Source of the DNA: Clostridium saccharobutylicum DSM 13864
GTDB lineage: Bacteria > Bacillota > Clostridia > Clostridiales > Clostridiaceae
Assembly (NCBI RefSeq): GCF_000473995.1
Contig: NC_022571.1
Coordinates: forward strand, 1,266,501 to 1,330,500
Length of the DNA stretch: 64,000 nt
Reading direction: 5' to 3'
The position numbers and the translations under genes are program-made. Shown here piece after piece: positions 27,843 through 38,808 of this stretch (positions are counted from its first letter, which is position 1; each line of letters starts with the position of its first letter). The notes beneath the pieces are model-generated. The model ran no database searches and was not told where the DNA came from. It saw only the letters and a program-made list of their open reading frames with translations.

Positions 27843-28490
27843 ATGAATACTTATGCGTATATAATAGATGTCTTTTTACATCTTGATAAATATTTAGGTA
27901 CTGTAATAAATAATTATGGCTTTGAAACTTACTTAATATTATTTCTTATAATATTTTTAGAAACAGGATTAGTAGTAACTCCATTTTTGCCAGGAGATTC
28001 ATTAATCTTTGCAGCAGCTACTTTTGCAGCATTAGGAGCATTAAATATTTATATATTAGTTGGAGTGTTAATGGTTGCAGCAATTTTAGGAGATACAGCA
28101 AATTATGAAATAGGTAGACATTTGGGTGAAAAATTGATAAAAAGTGAACGGTTAATTAAGAAGGAGCACATTGAAATTACTAACAAGTTTTATGAAAAGC
28201 ATGGTGGGAAAACAATAATATTTGCAAGATTTGTTCCGATAGTTCGTACATTAGCACCTTTCGTAGCTGGAATAGGGAAAATGAGTTATAGACATTTTAT
28301 TTCTTTCAATGCATTAGGTGGAATTCTTTGGGTATTAGTAGTTTCTATTTGTGGATATTTCTTTGGAAATATTCCAGTAGTTAAAGAAAACTTTACAATT
28401 GTAGTTATAGGAATAATAGTAATTTCTATTCTTCCAGGGATTATTGGATTTGTTAAAAGTAAGATGAACAAATATAATGAAGTTGTATAA
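27843..28490 (+). CDS. dedA: DedA-family membrane protein
   Basis: 215 residues, DedA/SNARE-associated (VTT) family. About five hydrophobic segments; the conserved ETGLVVTPFLPGDSL, GDTANYEIGRHLG and FARFVPIVRTLAPFVAG signatures are visible. DedA proteins are proton-dependent lipid flippases or scramblases (undecaprenyl phosphate or phosphatidylethanolamine recycling). AGGAGG ribosome binding site; monocistronic by its terminator. Confidence 0.93.
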   Translation: MNTYAYIIDVFLHLDKYLGTVINNYGFETYLILFLIIFLETGLVVTPFLPGDSLIFAAATFAALGALNIYILVGVLMVAAILGDTANYEIGRHLGEKLIKSERLIKKEHIEITNKFYEKHGGKTIIFARFVPIVRTLAPFVAGIGKMSYRHFISFNALGGILWVLVVSICGYFFGNIPVVKENFTIVVIGIIVISILPGIIGFVKSKMNKYNEVV

Positions 28491-28510
28491 AAAATAAATT
28501 ATAATATATA

Positions 28511-28544
28511 TTAAAAGAGGTGTGGTATACCACGCCTCTTTTAA
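28511..28544. terminator. Bidirectional terminator between dedA and lysC
   Basis: Near-perfect palindrome TTAAAAGAGGTGTGG / CCACGCCTCTTTTAA (one G-T pair), T run on either strand, between two convergent genes. Confidence 0.9.
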
Positions 28545-28586
28545 ATTCAGATTGAAATAGTTTTTTTATATAAAAACAAGTTAACT

Positions 28587-29900
28587 TTAGTTAAATGCAT
28601 TATATATTGAAATGATGCATTTTTCAAAGTCATCATTTTCAATTCCAACTAATATATTCATTTCACTAGATCCTTGGTCGATCATTCTTATGTTAACTTC
28701 TGCATTTGAAAGTGCTGTGAATATTTTTGCAGCAGTTCCTGTTTGTTTAGCCATTCCACGTCCAACTGTTGCAATCATAGCCATATTTGGATGAACTTCT
28801 ATAGAATCTGGGTTACATATGTTTTGGATTTCTTCGAGAACAACTTGATGTTTGTTCTTTAATTCGGAATCTGAAATTACAAGACAAACTGTATCTATTC
28901 CTGAAGGCATATTTTCAAATGAAATTTTGTGCTGTTCAAGAATTGATAATAGCTTTCTACAGAATCCAAGTTCTGAATTCATCATAGCTTTTGTAATTGA
29001 AATTACAGTAAAATCTTTTTTTCCAGCAATACCAGTTATTGTAGTTGGCTTAATTGAATCATCCTCATCTTGTACTATAAATGTACCTTCATCTTGTGGT
29101 CTATTTGTATTTTTTATGTTTATTGGAATACCAGCTTTTCTTACTGGGAATATAGCATCTTCATGTAATACCGAAGCTCCCATATAAGAAAGTTCTCTAA
29201 GTTCTGAATAAGTTATTTTACTGATTGGCTTTGGATTTTCAACTATTCTAGGATCTGCCATTAAGAAACCAGAAACATCGGTCCAATTTTCATAAAGATT
29301 TGCATTGATGCTTGCAGCAACTAATGCTCCAGTAACATCAGAACCACCTCTTGAGAATGTAACAATGTTACCAGATTTATCAGCACCATAAAATCCAGGA
29401 ATAACAGCCTTAGAAACATTAGATAATCTGTTGTGTAGAGCGCAGTTTGTAGCTTCATTATCTAATGAGCCATCCTTTTTAAAAACTATAACATCTTTAG
29501 CATCAACAAATTCAAAGTCTAAATATTTCGCAAGAATTAAACCATTTAAATATTCGCCTCTACTTGCAGCGTAATCACTTGATGCACCAGCTTCAAGGTC
29601 TTTCTTTATTGTATTTAATTGATCTTCTATACTAAAATCTAATTTTAAATCATTTATTATATCAGAATATCTTTGTCTTATGTGATTAAAGACATCATCT
29701 AAAGCGATTCCAGCAGCAACATGAGCATGACAAAGGTATAATAAGTCAGTTACTTTTGAATCTTTAGAGTCTCTTTTTCCAGGCGCAGAAGGTATTACAT
29801 ATTTTCTTGCATCATTAGAATAAATTATGTCTTTAACCTTTCTGAATTGATTGGCATCAGCTAATGAGCTGCCACCAAATTTTGTTATAATTGTGTTCAT
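28587..29900 (-). CDS. lysC: Aspartate kinase
   Basis: 437 residues from the ATG at 29900, with GGGGG eight bases ahead. First enzyme of the aspartate pathway (lysine, threonine, methionine), ATP + aspartate to aspartyl phosphate. KFGGSSLAD at the N-terminus binds ATP phosphates; FSRGGSDVTGAL and the kinase domain reach about residue 290, followed by two ACT domains (about 300-437), the usual feedback site. No leader riboswitch is evident in the 170 bases upstream, so regulation by a lysine riboswitch is not supported here. Confidence 0.93.
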   Translation of the reverse strand: MNTIITKFGGSSLADANQFRKVKDIIYSNDARKYVIPSAPGKRDSKDSKVTDLLYLCHAHVAAGIALDDVFNHIRQRYSDIINDLKLDFSIEDQLNTIKKDLEAGASSDYAASRGEYLNGLILAKYLDFEFVDAKDVIVFKKDGSLDNEATNCALHNRLSNVSKAVIPGFYGADKSGNIVTFSRGGSDVTGALVAASINANLYENWTDVSGFLMADPRIVENPKPISKITYSELRELSYMGASVLHEDAIFPVRKAGIPINIKNTNRPQDEGTFIVQDEDDSIKPTTITGIAGKKDFTVISITKAMMNSELGFCRKLLSILEQHKISFENMPSGIDTVCLVISDSELKNKHQVVLEEIQNICNPDSIEVHPNMAMIATVGRGMAKQTGTAAKIFTALSNAEVNIRMIDQGSSEMNILVGIENDDFEKCIISIYNAFN

Positions 29901-30069
29901 AAGTATAGCCCCCAATATATTATAAATTTTATATATAAGATTGTAGCAATTTATCTAAAAATGTTCAAGATAATTATTAATAATAAAAGAGTATTTAATT
30001 GTAGAATTATATTGTGAATAAAAATTTTTTTTTGTGCATATCTTAAAATTGAACTAAGAGATATGATAG

Positions 30070-30098
30070 TTGACAGTATTTAGCATACCTTTTATAAT
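30070..30098 (+). promoter_or_regulatory. Consensus sigma-A promoter upstream of glnA (distal)
   Basis: TTGACA (30070-30075), 17 bases, TATAAT (30093-30098): a perfect consensus. It drives a short leader that ends in a terminator at about 30168 unless antiterminated. Confidence 0.85.
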
Positions 30099-30119
30099 AA
30101 AGTACAGATAAATATATGC

Positions 30120-30168
30120 TGACAACGAAGTCATAGAGGTACGCCGTCTCGTGACTTCGTTTTTTTTG
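30120..30168 (+). promoter_or_regulatory. Putative ANTAR-responsive antiterminator/terminator (distal glnA leader)
   Basis: TGAC-AACGAA-GTCA (30120-30133) is a hairpin with a hexaloop having A at position 1 and G at position 4, the signature bound by ANTAR proteins. It is mutually exclusive with a terminator formed by ACGAAGTCA (30125-30133) and TGACTTCGT (30152-30160) plus eight T. The usual first of two hexaloop hairpins is not evident. Confidence 0.65.
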
Positions 30169-30415
30169 TAAATTTATGCATTATTTATAAAATTTTTTCA
30201 TTACAATATTATATACAAAATTACAGAATGGAGCATAGTATAATGTTAAATAAAATTTATATAATAAAGGATATATATTGTAATAAAAAATGAGACTATA
30301 AATTTTTAAAATGGAAAAATAATCCTGATAACTTTAGAATCTAAAGAAAAACGTATCAAATTATTTATATTGTAAAGTTTTTAGTACGAAAATATTTATT
30401 TACTAAAAAAATCAC

Positions 30416-30444
30416 TTGATTTCTTAAAAAAAGGGAAGTATAAT
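30416..30444 (+). promoter_or_regulatory. Proximal glnA promoter
   Basis: TTGATT (30416-30421), 17 bases, TATAAT (30439-30444). Transcription would start near 30451, just ahead of the second hexaloop leader. Confidence 0.78.
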
Positions 30445-30460
30445 TTAGTTATTATATGAA

Positions 30461-30514
30461 TTGAGCAAAGGCGTTCGATAGAAGTTTATACTTGTCTATT
30501 GTGCGCTTTTTTTA
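30461..30514 (+). promoter_or_regulatory. Putative ANTAR-responsive leader terminator directly before glnA
   Basis: TTGAGC-AAAGGC-GTTCGA (30461-30478) is a 6-bp hairpin with a hexaloop A1, G4. An overlapping alternative pairs AAGGCG..CGATAG with CTATTGTGCGCTT (30496-30508) followed by seven T, a terminator. The same pattern as in the distal leader, so NitR is expected to favour the hexaloop form and allow glnA transcription. Confidence 0.7.
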
Positions 30515-30538
30515 AAAATGTAAAGGGGGAGTTGTAAA

Positions 30539-31870
30539 ATGGCAAAATACACAAAGGAAGATATCATTAATTTAGTAAAAGAAAACGGCGTAAAATTTAT
30601 AAGACTTCAATTTACTGATATCTTTGGAACATTAAAGAATGTGGCGATTACAGACAAACAATTGGAAAAAGCATTAGATAATGAATGTATGTTTGATGGA
30701 TCATCTATTGATGGTTTTGTTAGAATTGAAGAATCAGACATGAATTTAAGACCTAATTTAGATAGTTTTGTTATTTTTCCATGGAGACCACAACAAGGCA
30801 AAGTTGCAAGATTAATTTGTGATGTATATAAGCCAGATGGTACACCATTTGAAGGAGATCCAAGACATGTCCTAAAGAGAGCAATTGCAGATGCAAAAGA
30901 ATTAGGATATACAATGAATGTTGGACCAGAATGTGAATTCTTCTTATTTGAAACAGATGAAAATGGCAGAGCAACAACTAATACTCAAGATAAAGCTGGA
31001 TATTTTGATTTAGCACCTACAGATTTAGGAGAAAATGCTAGAAGAGACATGACTTTAGCTTTAGAAGAAATGGGATTCGAAATTGAAGCATCTCATCATG
31101 AAGTTGCTGAGGGTCAAAATGAAATTGACTTTAAGTATGGAGATGCATTAACTACAGCTGATAATATTATGACATTTAAACTAGTTGTTAAATCTATTGC
31201 ACAAAGACATGGATTACATGCATCGTTTATGCCAAAACCAATATTCGGAATTAATGGTTCTGGAATGCATGTAAATATGTCATTATTCAAAGATGGAAAA
31301 AATGCTTTTGTTGATGAAAATGATAAAAATGGATTAAGTAAAGTTGCTTATCAATTTATCGCTGGATTATTAAAGAACATTAAAGGAATGGCTGCTGTAA
31401 CTAATCCATTAGTTAACTCATATAAGAGATTAGTACCAGGATATGAAGCACCAGTATATCTAGCTTGGTCTTGCAAAAACAGAACAGCATTAATAAGAGT
31501 ACCAGCAGCTAGAGGTGCAGGGACTAGAGTAGAATTAAGATGTCCAGATCCAAGTTCTAATCCATATTTAGTATTAGCATGTTTATTACAAGCAGGATTA
31601 GATGGAATTAAAAATAATTTACAACCACCTGCTGAAGTTGAAGCAAACATTTTTGCAATGACTGAGCAAGAAAGAAAAGAAAATGGAATTGATAATCTGC
31701 CAAACAATTTATATGAAGCAGTAAATTACATGAAAGAAAATGAATTAGCTAAAAAAGCTTTAGGAGATCATGTATATGGAAATTATGTTGCAGGAAAAGC
31801 AGCAGAATGGGATGATTACAGAACAAAAGTACATGATTGGGAATTAGAGAATTATCTAAATAAATACTAA
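30539..31870 (+). CDS. glnA: Glutamine synthetase type I
   Basis: 443 residues, Gram-positive GSI-alpha length. Ammonia + glutamate + ATP to glutamine in the cytosol. N-terminal [11 protein letters not shown] and FDGSSI form the inter-subunit part of the active site; [10 protein letters not shown], the [14 protein letters not shown] segment, [10 protein letters not shown] and NRTALIRVP are the metal, ammonium and glutamate motifs. Short length and absence of the extra 25-residue insertion agree with feedback-inhibited, non-adenylylated enzymes. Leader contains a conditional terminator; nitR and gltBD follow. The TAA stop coincides with the left end of palindromic element B. Confidence 0.97.
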   Translation: MAKYTKEDIINLVKENGVKFIRLQFTDIFGTLKNVAITDKQLEKALDNECMFDGSSIDGFVRIEESDMNLRPNLDSFVIFPWRPQQGKVARLICDVYKPDGTPFEGDPRHVLKRAIADAKELGYTMNVGPECEFFLFETDENGRATTNTQDKAGYFDLAPTDLGENARRDMTLALEEMGFEIEASHHEVAEGQNEIDFKYGDALTTADNIMTFKLVVKSIAQRHGLHASFMPKPIFGINGSGMHVNMSLFKDGKNAFVDENDKNGLSKVAYQFIAGLLKNIKGMAAVTNPLVNSYKRLVPGYEAPVYLAWSCKNRTALIRVPAARGAGTRVELRCPDPSSNPYLVLACLLQAGLDGIKNNLQPPAEVEANIFAMTEQERKENGIDNLPNNLYEAVNYMKENELAKKALGDHVYGNYVAGKAAEWDDYRTKVHDWELENYLNKY

Positions 31871-32030
31871 GGCACAATCAAAAAAATAATGGACCAGTAT
31901 GCTTGTCTGTTTTGCTTCATACTGCGTCGGAACTTTCAGTTAATTGCTTGCTATGAGCTAAAAGTTCCTACTTCCATGACACAAAATATACGTCGCATCT
32001 TTGGTCTATTATTTTCTTTCATGTGCCTAA
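31868..32030. repeat. Palindromic intergenic element, copy B
   Basis: 163 bp between glnA and nitR. Ends TAAGGCACA and TGTGCCTAA, with 28-base outer arms matching at about 23 positions (both ending in ...AATA-GACC). An inner stem GGAACTTT / AAAAGTTCC is clear. The first three bases are the glnA stop codon. It may act as a processing or attenuation structure between glnA and nitR. Confidence 0.88.
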
Positions 32031-32070
32031 TCTAGTAATGTAATTACTTTTAGTTAAGGCGGGGATTGCA

Positions 32071-32637
32071 ATGGTCCAAAGTGAAAAAGGAAAACTTATT
32101 ATAGCATTAAGCAATGTTGAGATAGCAAAAAAATTAAAAACTTTGCTAACGCAAGAAGGGTTTGATATCATAGCCCTATGTACTTCAGGAAATGAATTAA
32201 TTAGATTAGTTATGCAATATTCCCCAGACCTGGTTTTAGTAGGATATAAGTTTAAGGACATGAGTTTACTGGATGTGTATGAAAACTTAGTAGATTTAAC
32301 TAGCTTTTTGGCTATTGTAAATGAGCCATATAGATCCTTTATAGAAGAAGATACAGATATATATTGTATTGGTACTAAAATTTCAAATGTACTTTTAACT
32401 AATGCCATTGATTTGATATTTCAAAGTAAAAGAAGAATCAAAAAATTAAAAGAGCAGGTAGAAAAATTAGAACATACTCTAGAAGATAGAAAGCTTATTG
32501 AAAAGGCTAAAGGTCAACTCATGTCAACTTCAGGACTTACTGAAAATGAAGCATTTAGATATATGCAGAAAATAAGCATGGATTCGGGGAAAAGAATGAA
32601 AGATATTGCTAGTTTAATATTAAGTGAAATACAATAA
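32071..32637 (+). CDS. nitR: ANTAR-domain antitermination regulator NitR
   Basis: 188 residues. N-terminal receiver-like domain (about 1-120) lacks the phosphoacceptor Asp: the end of the third strand reads PDLVLVGYKF where LD is expected, so it is a pseudo-receiver. A coiled-coil linker (about 118-140) leads to a C-terminal ANTAR RNA-binding domain with LIEKAKGQLMSTSGLTENEAFRYMQ (shown in part: KAKGQLM...GLTENEAF). ANTAR proteins bind hexaloop hairpins and prevent termination; candidate sites lie in the glnA leaders. The order glnA-nitR-glutamate synthase is the one I know from C. saccharobutylicum. Confidence 0.88.
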   Translation: MVQSEKGKLIIALSNVEIAKKLKTLLTQEGFDIIALCTSGNELIRLVMQYSPDLVLVGYKFKDMSLLDVYENLVDLTSFLAIVNEPYRSFIEEDTDIYCIGTKISNVLLTNAIDLIFQSKRRIKKLKEQVEKLEHTLEDRKLIEKAKGQLMSTSGLTENEAFRYMQKISMDSGKRMKDIASLILSEIQ

Positions 32638-32649
32638 ATTATCAATTAC

Positions 32650-32706
32650 AGCAGAATGCGAGTAATTATATCAAAAAAATAGATATCTATTACTCGTTAT
32701 TTTGCT
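32650..32706 (+). promoter_or_regulatory. Long stem-loop between nitR and gltB
   Basis: AGCAGAAT..CGAGTAAT (32650-32666) pairs with ATTACTCG..ATTTTGCT (32689-32706). No T run follows and no A1/G4 hexaloop is present, so this looks like a weak terminator or mRNA processing site rather than another NitR target. Confidence 0.5.
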
Positions 32707-32745
32707 ATAAACAAATATATTATTAAATTTCAAGGGGGAATTACA

Positions 32746-35700
32746 ATGGAAAATAATATTCCGAATGCTCAAGGGTTATATGATCCATCTTTTGAGCATG
32801 ATGCTTGTGGAATCGGAACTATAGTAAATATAGATGGTGAAAAATCACATGAAATTTTATCAGATTGTTTAACAATCCTAGAAAAATTAGAACATAGAGG
32901 CGGTACGGGAGCTGATGAAAATACTGGAGATGGCGCTGGTATATTATTTAACATACCACATAAGTTCTTTAAGGAAGAGCTACAATCAAAAGGTATAACA
33001 CTTGAAGAAGAGGGAGACTATGCAGTTGCAATGATGTTCTTACCTCAAGATGAAAAGGCTAGAAAAGAAGCTGTCAGCCTTTTTGAAGATATATCAAAGG
33101 AAGAAGGACTTGAACTTATTGGGTGGAGAGAAGTTCAAACAAACCCTTCAATACTTGGAAAAGCATCTTTAGAAGCTATGCCATATATTATGCAGGCTTT
33201 TGTAAAGAGACCTAATGGCACAAAAAAAGAAAAAGATTTTGAAAGAAAATTATATATTGTTAGAAGAAACATAGAAAAAAGAGCAGCGTGGATAAGCAAA
33301 TTCTTAAATGAAACTTTTTACATAGCATCTTTTTCGTCTAAGACAATTGTATATAAGGGAATGCTTTTATCTACTCAATTAAGAGTATTTTACAAGGATT
33401 TAGAAGATGAAAGAGTTGAAACCTCTCTTGCATTAGTTCATTCAAGATATAGTACGAATACATTCCCAAGTTGGGAAAGAGCTCATCCAAATAGATTTAT
33501 GATTCATAATGGCGAAATTAATACTTTAAGAGGAAATGTTAACAAGGTTTATTCTAGAGAAACAAATGTTAAATCTAGAGTGCTTGGAAAAGACGTAATT
33601 AGAGTATTACCTATCATAAATAAAGAAGGATCAGACTCAGCAATTTTTGATAATAATTTAGAATTCTTATATATGAATGGTATGGATTTACCTAGAGCTG
33701 TAATGATGGCAATTCCAGAACCATGGTATAAGAGTAAAACTATGAGCAAAGAAAAAAGAGATTTTTATGAATATAACGCTACACTAATGGAACCATGGGA
33801 CGGTCCAGCAGCTATAGTATTTACAGATGGTGAAAGAGTTGGTGCAGTTTTAGATAGAAATGGTTTAAGACCATCAAGATATTATATAACTAAAGATAGA
33901 AGACTTATACTTTCATCAGAAGTTGGAGCTTTAGATGTACCAGCAGAAATTGTTGAAAAGAAAGATAGATTAATGCCAGGTAGAATGTTACTTGTAGATA
34001 CAGTTAAAAAGGAAGTTATAAGTGATGAAGAACTAAAGGATACTTATGCAAAAGAAAATCCTTATGGTGAATGGTTAGAACAAAATTTAGTTACTTTAGA
34101 TAAGATGAAAGAAAGCAAAAAATTCAAAATTGAATATGATAAAGAAACTAGAAAGAGATTAGAAAAAACTTTTGGATATACTTATGAAGAAGTAAAAACA
34201 ACAATGCTTCCAATGGCTAAGACTGGTGCAGAACCATTAGCAGCAATGGGGGTAGATACTCCGATAGCAGTATTATCTAAACAATCTCAACCATTATTCA
34301 ATTACTTTAAGCAATTATTTGCGCAAGTAACTAATCCGCCTATAGATGCGATTAGAGAAGAAATAGTTACAGCGTCTAATGTTTATCTTGGACCAGAAGG
34401 AAATATTTTAGAAGATAAGTCTTCAAATTGTGAATTAATTAAGCTTGATTCACCAATAATCAATAATGAAGAATTAGCGAAAATAAAAGAATACAATAAA
34501 GAAAATTTAAAACCAAAGGTAATAGATATTGTATTTGATAAAGGCGGATCTTTAGAAGATGCATTACATGAAGTATTTGAAAAAGCACAAGAAGCATATG
34601 AAAAAGGATATACTATATTAATATTATCTGATAGAAATGTATGCGAAGCAAAGGTTCCAATTCCTTCATTACTTGCAGTATCTGCACTTCATCAATATCT
34701 AGTTCAAAAAGGAACAAGAACTTCAGTTGCAATAATATTAGAAAGTGGAGAACCAAGAGAAGTACATCATTTTGCTACTTTAATTGGATTTGGTGCATCA
34801 GCTGTAAATCCATATATGGCTTATGAAGCTTTAAGAGGATTAAGGGAAGAAGGATTACTTGAATTAGATTATGATAAGGCTGTTTATAATTATAACAAAG
34901 CAGTTCTTAAGGGAATAATAAAAATACTTTCAAAGATGGGTATTTCAACAATACAATCTTACCAAGGAGCTCAAATATTTGAGGCTATAGGTATAGGTAA
35001 AGAAGTTATTGAAAAATATTTTACTAATACCGTAAGCAGAATTGGTGGAATAGGATTAAAAGAAATTCAAAGAGAAGCAGAAATAAATCACGAAAAAGGA
35101 TTTAATGATAAGACTTATGCTGCTGATTTTACATTAGATTCACCAGGATATGAAAAACTTAGATCTGGTGAGAATGGAGCAGAAGAGCATTTATATAATC
35201 CTTTAACAATTCATAAACTTCAAGAATCTACAAAGACAGGAAATTATGAATTATTTAAAGAATACACTTCTTTAATTGATAAAGAAGAAGCTGAAATAAA
35301 TTTAAGAGGATTATTAGAATTCAACTATAATTCTAAAGAAATTCCAATAGAGGAAGTTGAATCAGTTTCAGAGATAGTTAAGAGATTTAAAACAGGAGCT
35401 ATGTCTTATGGATCAATTTCTAAAGAAGCTCATGAAGCTTTAGCTATTGCAATGAACAGAATCGGTGGTAAATCTAACACTGGTGAAGGTGGAGAAGATA
35501 AAGAAAGATGGACTTTAGATGCAAATGGAGATTCAAGAAGATCTTCAATAAAACAAATTGCATCTGGTAGATTTGGAGTAACTTCAGAATATCTAGTTAA
35601 TGCAGATGAACTTCAAATTAAATTAGCACAAGGAGCAAAACCAGGAGAAGGTGGTCAATTACCTGCAACTAAGGTTTATCCATGGATAGCTAAGACTAGA

Positions 35701-37323
35701 CATTCAACTACAGGGGTTGGGTTAATATCGCCACCACCACATCATGATATTTACTCAATAGAAGATTTAGCACAATTAATATATGATTTAAAGAATGCTA
35801 ATACAGGTGCTAGAGTATCTGTTAAGCTAGTTTCTGAATGTGGAGTTGGTACTGTTGCAGCTGGAGTTGCTAAAGGTGGAGCAGAAGTTATATTAATTTC
35901 AGGATATGATGGAGGAACAGGTGCATCACCTAAGAACTCTATTAAGAATGCAGGACTTCCTTGGGAACTTGGACTTGCAGAAGCACATCAAACATTACTT
36001 CTTAATGATTTGAGAGAAAGAGTTAGAGTTGAAGTTGATGGTAAGCTTATGAGTGGTCGTGATGTTGCTGTTGCTGCACTTCTTGGAGCAGAAGAATTTG
36101 GATTTGCAACTGCACCATTAGTAACTTTAGGCTGTGTAATGATGAGAGTTTGTAACTTAGACACTTGCCCAGTTGGTGTTGCGACTCAAAATGAAGAATT
36201 AAGAAAAAGATTTAAAGGAAAACCAGAATATGTTGTTAACTTTATGTATTTTATAGCACAAGAATTAAGAGAAATCATGGCTAAGCTTGGATTTAGAAAG
36301 CTTGATGAAATGATTGGTAGAGTAGATAAACTTAAACAAAAAGAAAATATTCATGGTTGGAAAGCTAAGAACGTTGATTTAAGTGCGGTGCTTTATACTC
36401 CAGACAAATATAAAGGTAAAGTAGTTAAATTTGATGAAACTAAGAAATATGACTTTAAATTAAACAAAGTAATAGATGAAAAAATATTCTTAGATAAATT
36501 TAAAGATGCCATAGAAAATAAAATAAAGACTAATTTTGAAATTGATGTAACTAATACTGACAGAGCTCTTGGAACTATACTAGGATCAGAAATAACTAGA
36601 GTTAATGGAACTGACGGATTACCAGAAGATACTATAAGTATAAAATGTAATGGTGCGGCAGGACAAAGTTTTGGAGCATTTATTCCAAAAGGATTAACTT
36701 TTGAAGTTGAAGGAGATGCTAATGATTATTTTGGTAAGGGATTATCAGGTGGTAAGCTTATAGTATACCCTCCAAAGAAATCTACATTTATTGCAGAAGA
36801 TAACATCTTAATTGGAAATGTTGCTTTATACGGTGCAACTTCAGGAAAAGTATTTATAAACGGTATTGCTGGGGAAAGATTCTGCGTTAGAAATTCAGGT
36901 GCAACTGCTGTTGTTGAAGGAGTAGGAGCTCATGGATTAGAATATATGACTGGTGGTAAAGTTGTTGTTCTAGGTAAAACAGGAATTAATTTTGCAGCTG
37001 GTATGAGTGGTGGAGTTGCTTACATTTATGAGGAAGATCCAAACTTCAGAATAAACTTAAATGAAGAAATGATTTTACTAGAAGAGTTAAACATAGATGA
37101 TGAAGAAGAATTGAAAGCTCTAATTGAAGAACATGTAAAAGTTACTGGCTCTCCTAAAGCAAATAAAATATTATATAACTTTGAAACAGAAAAAGTTAAG
37201 TTCCATAAAATAATTCCTAAGGATTATAAGAAGGTATTAGAAACTGTTGAAAAGTATAAGAATCTTGGATCTGATGAAGAAGAAGCGTTAATTAAGACTT
37301 TCCAAGAAATTAAAGGAATATAG
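32746..37323 (+). CDS. gltB: Glutamate synthase, large (alpha) subunit
   Basis: 1525 residues, full length. Transfers glutamine amide nitrogen to 2-oxoglutarate, giving two glutamates. Residues 1-20 are a propeptide; Cys21 in [11 protein letters not shown] becomes the N-terminal nucleophile of the amidotransferase domain. The FMN-binding synthase barrel lies at about 830-1200 ([25 protein letters not shown]) with the 3Fe-4S cysteines [13 protein letters not shown] near 1130. A Gly-rich beta-helix GXGXG domain ends the protein. AAGGGGG precedes the ATG; 12 bases separate it from gltD. Confidence 0.97.
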   Translation: MENNIPNAQGLYDPSFEHDACGIGTIVNIDGEKSHEILSDCLTILEKLEHRGGTGADENTGDGAGILFNIPHKFFKEELQSKGITLEEEGDYAVAMMFLPQDEKARKEAVSLFEDISKEEGLELIGWREVQTNPSILGKASLEAMPYIMQAFVKRPNGTKKEKDFERKLYIVRRNIEKRAAWISKFLNETFYIASFSSKTIVYKGMLLSTQLRVFYKDLEDERVETSLALVHSRYSTNTFPSWERAHPNRFMIHNGEINTLRGNVNKVYSRETNVKSRVLGKDVIRVLPIINKEGSDSAIFDNNLEFLYMNGMDLPRAVMMAIPEPWYKSKTMSKEKRDFYEYNATLMEPWDGPAAIVFTDGERVGAVLDRNGLRPSRYYITKDRRLILSSEVGALDVPAEIVEKKDRLMPGRMLLVDTVKKEVISDEELKDTYAKENPYGEWLEQNLVTLDKMKESKKFKIEYDKETRKRLEKTFGYTYEEVKTTMLPMAKTGAEPLAAMGVDTPIAVLSKQSQPLFNYFKQLFAQVTNPPIDAIREEIVTASNVYLGPEGNILEDKSSNCELIKLDSPIINNEELAKIKEYNKENLKPKVIDIVFDKGGSLEDALHEVFEKAQEAYEKGYTILILSDRNVCEAKVPIPSLLAVSALHQYLVQKGTRTSVAIILESGEPREVHHFATLIGFGASAVNPYMAYEALRGLREEGLLELDYDKAVYNYNKAVLKGIIKILSKMGISTIQSYQGAQIFEAIGIGKEVIEKYFTNTVSRIGGIGLKEIQREAEINHEKGFNDKTYAADFTLDSPGYEKLRSGENGAEEHLYNPLTIHKLQESTKTGNYELFKEYTSLIDKEEAEINLRGLLEFNYNSKEIPIEEVESVSEIVKRFKTGAMSYGSISKEAHEALAIAMNRIGGKSNTGEGGEDKERWTLDANGDSRRSSIKQIASGRFGVTSEYLVNADELQIKLAQGAKPGEGGQLPATKVYPWIAKTRHSTTGVGLISPPPHHDIYSIEDLAQLIYDLKNANTGARVSVKLVSECGVGTVAAGVAKGGAEVILISGYDGGTGASPKNSIKNAGLPWELGLAEAHQTLLLNDLRERVRVEVDGKLMSGRDVAVAALLGAEEFGFATAPLVTLGCVMMRVCNLDTCPVGVATQNEELRKRFKGKPEYVVNFMYFIAQELREIMAKLGFRKLDEMIGRVDKLKQKENIHGWKAKNVDLSAVLYTPDKYKGKVVKFDETKKYDFKLNKVIDEKIFLDKFKDAIENKIKTNFEIDVTNTDRALGTILGSEITRVNGTDGLPEDTISIKCNGAAGQSFGAFIPKGLTFEVEGDANDYFGKGLSGGKLIVYPPKKSTFIAEDNILIGNVALYGATSGKVFINGIAGERFCVRNSGATAVVEGVGAHGLEYMTGGKVVVLGKTGINFAAGMSGGVAYIYEEDPNFRINLNEEMILLEELNIDDEEELKALIEEHVKVTGSPKANKILYNFETEKVKFHKIIPKDYKKVLETVEKYKNLGSDEEEALIKTFQEIKGI

Positions 37324-37335
37324 GGGGCTAGAAGA

Positions 37336-38808
37336 ATGGGTAAACCAACTGGATTTTTAGAGTATGATAGAGAAGTAGGCAGAAATAGAGAACCTAAAGA
37401 AAGATTGAAAGATTATAAAGAGTTTCATCAAAGGCTTCCTCTAGAAAAGCAATGCATTCAGGGCGCAAGATGTATGGATTGTGGTGTACCATTTTGCCAA
37501 GCTGGAGTATTATTTTCAGGTATGGTATCAGGATGTCCGCTTCACAATTTAATTCCTGAATGGAACGATTTAGTATACAGAGGAAAATGGGAATTAGCTT
37601 ATGAAAGATTAAATAAGACTAATCCATTCCCAGAATTTACAGGAAGAGTATGTCCAGCACCTTGTGAAGCTGGATGTACTGCAGGATTGAATGGTCCAGC
37701 AATAACTATTAAGGAAAATGAAAGATCTATAATAGATAATGCATTTGAAAATGGATTTGTTAAAGCAAATACACCTCTTAAGAGAACAGGAAAGAAAGTT
37801 GCAGTAATTGGTTCTGGTCCATCGGGATTAGCGGTTGCTAATACGTTAAATAAATGTGGTCATAAGGTTACAGTATTTGAAAGAAGTGATAGACCAGGTG
37901 GACTATTAATGTATGGAATTCCTAATATGAAACTTGATAAAGAAGTTATTTTAAGAAGAGTTCACCTTATGGCGGAAGAAGGCATAAAATTTGTAAACAA
38001 TGCAAATGTTGGTGACAACTATGATGCAAAGGAAATTTTAGATGAATTTGATGCAGTAGTTCTTGCGACAGGAGCATCTCAGCCTAGAGATCTTCAAGCT
38101 GAAGGAAGAGATAATGTTAATGGTATCCATTTTGCTGTAGATTTCTTAAAAGCTAATACTAAGAGTCTTTTAGATTCAGATCATGAAGATAATAATTACA
38201 TTTCTGCAAAAGATAAAAATGTAATTATTATTGGAGGTGGAGACACAGGAACAGACTGCGTTGCAACATCTCTTAGACATGGATGTAAATCAGTAGTTCA
38301 ATTTGAAATAATGGGTGAACCAGCTCACGAAAGAACTGAAAGCAACCCATGGCCAGAATGGCCTAAAGTTCTTAAGGTTGATTATGGCCAAGAAGAATTT
38401 ATAGAACTATATGGAAAAGATCCTAGAGAATATTTAACAACAGTTACAGCAGTTCATTCAGATAAAGATGGAAATCTAGAAAGCGTAGATACTGTAAAAG
38501 TTGAATGGAAAAAAGGTGACAATGGAAGAATGTTCCCAGCTCATGTTGAAGGTTCGGAAAAGAACTGGCCAGCAGAACTTATATTACTTGCAATGGGATT
38601 CACAGGTTCAGAAGATTATCTTAAAAATGCCTTTGGTATTGAATCAGATGAAAGAAGCAATGTAAAAGCTGGTAATGTTGACTTTATGACTAATGTACCG
38701 AAAGTATTTGCAACAGGTGATGCAAGACGTGGTCAATCATTAGTTGTAACAGCTATAAGTGAAGGTATAGCAGCAGGAATAGCAGTTGATAAATTCTTAA
38801 GAGCTTAA
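37336..38808 (+). CDS. gltD: Glutamate synthase, small (beta) subunit
   Basis: 490 residues. Passes electrons from NAD(P)H through FAD and Fe-S clusters to the large subunit. N-terminal cysteines CMDCGVPFCQ, GCPLHN and CPAPCEAGC bind two 4Fe-4S clusters; VAVIGSGPSGLAVANTL (about 155) is the FAD site and VIIIGGGDTGTDCVATSLRHG (about 297) the NAD(P)H site. Co-transcribed with gltB. The TAA stop is part of a truncated palindromic element (copy C). Confidence 0.96.
   Translation: MGKPTGFLEYDREVGRNREPKERLKDYKEFHQRLPLEKQCIQGARCMDCGVPFCQAGVLFSGMVSGCPLHNLIPEWNDLVYRGKWELAYERLNKTNPFPEFTGRVCPAPCEAGCTAGLNGPAITIKENERSIIDNAFENGFVKANTPLKRTGKKVAVIGSGPSGLAVANTLNKCGHKVTVFERSDRPGGLLMYGIPNMKLDKEVILRRVHLMAEEGIKFVNNANVGDNYDAKEILDEFDAVVLATGASQPRDLQAEGRDNVNGIHFAVDFLKANTKSLLDSDHEDNNYISAKDKNVIIIGGGDTGTDCVATSLRHGCKSVVQFEIMGEPAHERTESNPWPEWPKVLKVDYGQEEFIELYGKDPREYLTTVTAVHSDKDGNLESVDTVKVEWKKGDNGRMFPAHVEGSEKNWPAELILLAMGFTGSEDYLKNAFGIESDERSNVKAGNVDFMTNVPKVFATGDARRGQSLVVTAISEGIAAGIAVDKFLRA

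Noticed and set aside
28587-30069. Lysine riboswitch controlling aspartokinase.
   Set aside because: The minus-strand upstream region (29901-30069) lacks the lysine aptamer core and is short and AT-rich.
32650-32706. A third NitR target ahead of gltB.
   Set aside because: The stem is clear but no six-base loop with A1 and G4 is formed and no T run follows.
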